From G963663315 sp965208975 (GTDB lineage Bacteria > Pseudomonadota > Gammaproteobacteria > Arenicellales > Poriferihabitantaceae), in contig CBDBQH010000001.1 of NCBI GenBank assembly GCA_965208975.1, positions 310,001-374,000 of the forward strand: a stretch of 64,000 bases of DNA, written 5' to 3'. Shown here one piece after another: positions 62,156 through 64,000 of the stretch (within the stretch, counting starts at the first letter, position 1; each line of letters begins with the position of its first letter). Both the position numbers and the translations under genes were made by a program. The notes beneath the pieces were generated by a model. The model saw only the letters and a program-made list of their open reading frames with translations. It did not search any database and was not told the DNA's origin.

Positions 62156-64000
62156 TTACCACCGCACCCCCGCTTCCACCTTCATGCGATGTTCGGATTG
62201 GTTGTCATTGTCATGACGGGTGAGTTTCAACCCCAATGTCCGCTCACTTCTGCCGATAGTGGATTGCAGCCGCCAGCCGAGTGTGGTTTCACGCTCTTTG
62301 GCGTACAGACCCACCCCCAGATATGGACGGGCGATATAGCGACCATCGCCGATGGTAAAACCATACCCCGCTTCTGCGGACAACCGTTGCGCGGTGGCGG
62401 TATCCGATTCCGCCGGTTCCAGGGATTCCGCGGTCAGTAATCGCTCCCTGCCCGAAGACACCGTACCCCAATCCTGTTTCAGCGTAAAGGTAAATCCTTG
62501 CTCAGCCGGAGACGGATTAAATCCCATGGACAGGGAAAGTCCCCGATCCTTTATATCCGAATCATGATGGGTAATCAGACTTCGGCCATTGATTTGAAGG
62601 TTCAGTCCCTGTCGCGGATGGCTCCATTGAATACCGCCACCGACTTCCACACCGAATCCACTTTCAGCGTCTCCGCCATCATGACGCAAGGCGCTCTGAG
62701 CCTGCAACTCCAGGTGGTGTCCCCTGAAACGGGCAAAGCGCGCCAGTGTCGGGCGCCACCGTCCTTCCATGCCAGCGCGCATCGTCGACACATGCGCCGA
62801 AGTGACTCCGAGGTCCAGGCCTTGTGCGACTTCATCCGAACGGGTTCTCAACCACAGGGCATCGGTAACGATCGATAAGGTACGATCCGTTTCTTCCTGG
62901 AGTACCGAGTCACTGCCGATGGCCACGAACGCCGTATGGGTATCCGTAGTGAGGTCTTGCCTTTCGCTTCTTTGGAGGGTCAGGTCTCCCGTACCATAAC
63001 CCAACGCCGCCCACAGCGTCATGCGGTCATTCACTTGCCGGGACATCCACGGCGTCAACAGGGTCTGTTCGGATTCAATTCGTCCGTTATCCCGGGATTG
63101 ATATTGTCCTTCTGCCTGACTATACGACAGAACCAGACCGCGTTGTCCGTGAGTGTGGGTTTGATCCATTCCAATCAAGGTGGTGAGGACTTCTCCATTG
63201 AGGGTGGTTTCTCCACTCTTTGCGTCAAACTCCGACAAGGCGCCCTGTGCCCAAAGGGAAGCGATGGAACCATCGGTTGCGGTAGTCCACGACATCGACG
63301 AATCAGACAGCAGTTCAGACAGGGTGACGGCGCGGCTCGCTTTGGCGACGGAGTGGGGGTTCTGCATCCAGCGGGATTGCATTTCTTTCGGGGTGGTATC
63401 CATGCGGTAGCCAGCCAGTTGACCCTGCAAGCCGGTCGCAGGCGTGGCTTGCATCCGCTGTGTGATACTCTCAACAACGTGTCCGGCTGAGGTACGCAGA
63501 AAGCGAGACTGCCAGGAGGCGGTGATGGCGGTCAGGTCTTCACCGACCACAACCCGCAACGGCGCCTGCCGGGAGGGGAGGGTTGCATAGTTCGGGTCTT
63601 GTGAGGTAATGACATGAACCAGGGTAACGGCTCCTTCTTGCTGTGCGGTCAGGGTGAAGGTTTGCGCAAGATTCCAGTTATCCCTTGTAAAGGTCACACG
63701 GGTGGGGGATGGCGTGACCGTCCCGGTGTCGGGCCGGGTGATGGGGGTGATGGTGACCGCGGCCGCCGGTTGACTGGTCAGTTGAATGGTATATTGCGTG
63801 CCTTGTCCAATCTCGGCAATGCGGATTCCCGGTGCAGAGAGTTGAATGCCGGCGGTATCGTCATCGTGAATCTCTACCGTCGCCGCAGGGTTCGGGGACC
63901 GGGTATAGCCGTCCGCCGGTTGCAGGGTCAGGGTGATACTGCCGTCTGCTTCGTCGATGAAGTCAGAAACCGTTGGAATCTGGATGGAGGTGGTTTCCCG
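62156..64000 (-). CDS. Large autotransporter/adhesin with Calx-beta-like repeats, 5' part outside the window
   Basis: The frame is open from 62156 to the right edge, giving at least 614 residues of the C-terminus; the GTG at 63697 is internal. The first visible part has Calx-beta-like sequence: DEADGSITLTLQPADGY, ATVEIHDDDTAGIQLS, and the TRVTFTRDNWNLAQTFTLTA end-motif common to repeated adhesin domains. A linker with SITQRM is followed by an autotransporter-type beta barrel with alternating strands (RGLVLSYSQAEGQYQS, MTLWAALGYGTGDLTLQ, YIARPYLGVGLYA), ending MKVEAGVRW with a terminal aromatic as expected. It is a second outer-membrane surface protein in this window, of a different type from the subtilase. 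Confidence 0.85.
   Translation of the reverse strand, partial: RETTSIQIPTVSDFIDEADGSITLTLQPADGYTRSPNPAATVEIHDDDTAGIQLSAPGIRIAEIGQGTQYTIQLTSQPAAAVTITPITRPDTGTVTPSPTRVTFTRDNWNLAQTFTLTAQQEGAVTLVHVITSQDPNYATLPSRQAPLRVVVGEDLTAITASWQSRFLRTSAGHVVESITQRMQATPATGLQGQLAGYRMDTTPKEMQSRWMQNPHSVAKASRAVTLSELLSDSSMSWTTATDGSIASLWAQGALSEFDAKSGETTLNGEVLTTLIGMDQTHTHGQRGLVLSYSQAEGQYQSRDNGRIESEQTLLTPWMSRQVNDRMTLWAALGYGTGDLTLQRSERQDLTTDTHTAFVAIGSDSVLQEETDRTLSIVTDALWLRTRSDEVAQGLDLGVTSAHVSTMRAGMEGRWRPTLARFARFRGHHLELQAQSALRHDGGDAESGFGVEVGGGIQWSHPRQGLNLQINGRSLITHHDSDIKDRGLSLSMGFNPSPAEQGFTFTLKQDWGTVSSGRERLLTAESLEPAESDTATAQRLSAEAGYGFTIGDGRYIARPYLGVGLYAKERETTLGWRLQSTIGRSERTLGLKLTRHDNDNQSEHRMKVEAGVRW

Noticed and set aside
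1..64000. CRISPR arrays, tRNA or rRNA genes
   Set aside because: No regularly spaced direct repeats with unique spacers and no cloverleaf or rRNA-like sequence was noticed in the intergenic regions.

Overview
The window is a continuous stretch of a gammaproteobacterial chromosome of moderate GC. The core gene order is gammaproteobacterial: amiB-mutL-miaA-hfq-hflX, gyrA-pheA-tyrA-aroA-cmk-rpsA-ihfB, csiV/mfd beside a methylthioinosine phosphorylase, ispD-ispF, and rpmH-rnpA-yidD-yidC-mnmE...mnmG. Several of these arrangements resemble Pseudomonas more than Enterobacterales. MutL carries endonuclease motifs, so an E. coli-type MutH system is unlikely. I cannot name the genus. No rRNA, tRNA, CRISPR array, insertion sequence or replication origin was seen.

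Layout. Positions 1-5572 hold the amiB-mutL-miaA-hfq-hflX operon (cell-wall amidase, mismatch repair, tRNA modification, RNA chaperone, ribosome GTPase). Positions 5632-14540 hold gyrA, aromatic amino-acid synthesis (pheA, tyrA, aroA), cmk, rpsA and ihfB. Positions 14569-19407 hold an envelope set: lapB (LPS assembly control), a heptose-7-phosphate kinase lacking the usual nucleotidyltransferase half, hldD, rmlA, then a purine-salvage phosphorylase. Positions 19440-27819 hold csiV, an inserted subtilase autotransporter, mfd and ispDF. Positions 27885-28830 hold hinT and chaC.

Positions 28861-36222 form an AT-rich accessory island on the minus strand, directly attached to gdhB. In transcription order it encodes an 868-residue protein with two GHKL ATPase domains (an N-terminal MutL/MORC-like one and a C-terminal histidine-kinase core), a stand-alone receiver protein with an intact phosphoacceptor site, an HNH endonuclease, an adenine-specific DNA methyltransferase of the NPPY type, a broken remnant of a type I hsdM gene, and a DUF262/DUF1524 nuclease of the GmrSD type. 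The first four are chained by ATGA or TGAATG junctions and the first start codon overlaps the gdhB stop codon. It looks like a defence system in which a two-component phosphorelay is coupled to restriction-modification. This is the best candidate for an undescribed system.

Positions 36219-45008 hold gdhB (large NAD-glutamate dehydrogenase), a PolB-like 3'-5' exonuclease, rne and the long rne leader. Positions 45009-53613 hold rpmH-rnpA-yidD-yidC-mnmE, then a second unusual unit: a MotA/ExbB-like channel protein and a MotB/ExbD-like protein with a long repetitive coiled coil, placed between mnmE and mnmG. Positions 53635-64000 hold a dimethylglycine/sarcosine dehydrogenase-like enzyme, ppk1, two tandem CNNM/CorC proteins, ampD, and the 3' part of a large Calx-beta-type autotransporter that runs off the right edge.

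The 3' ends of both autotransporter genes adjoin clusters of the same dispersed palindromic repeats. These repeats also supply the stop codons of mfd and ampD. Short perfect tandem duplications (14-15 bp) sit at or just after three other stop codons.
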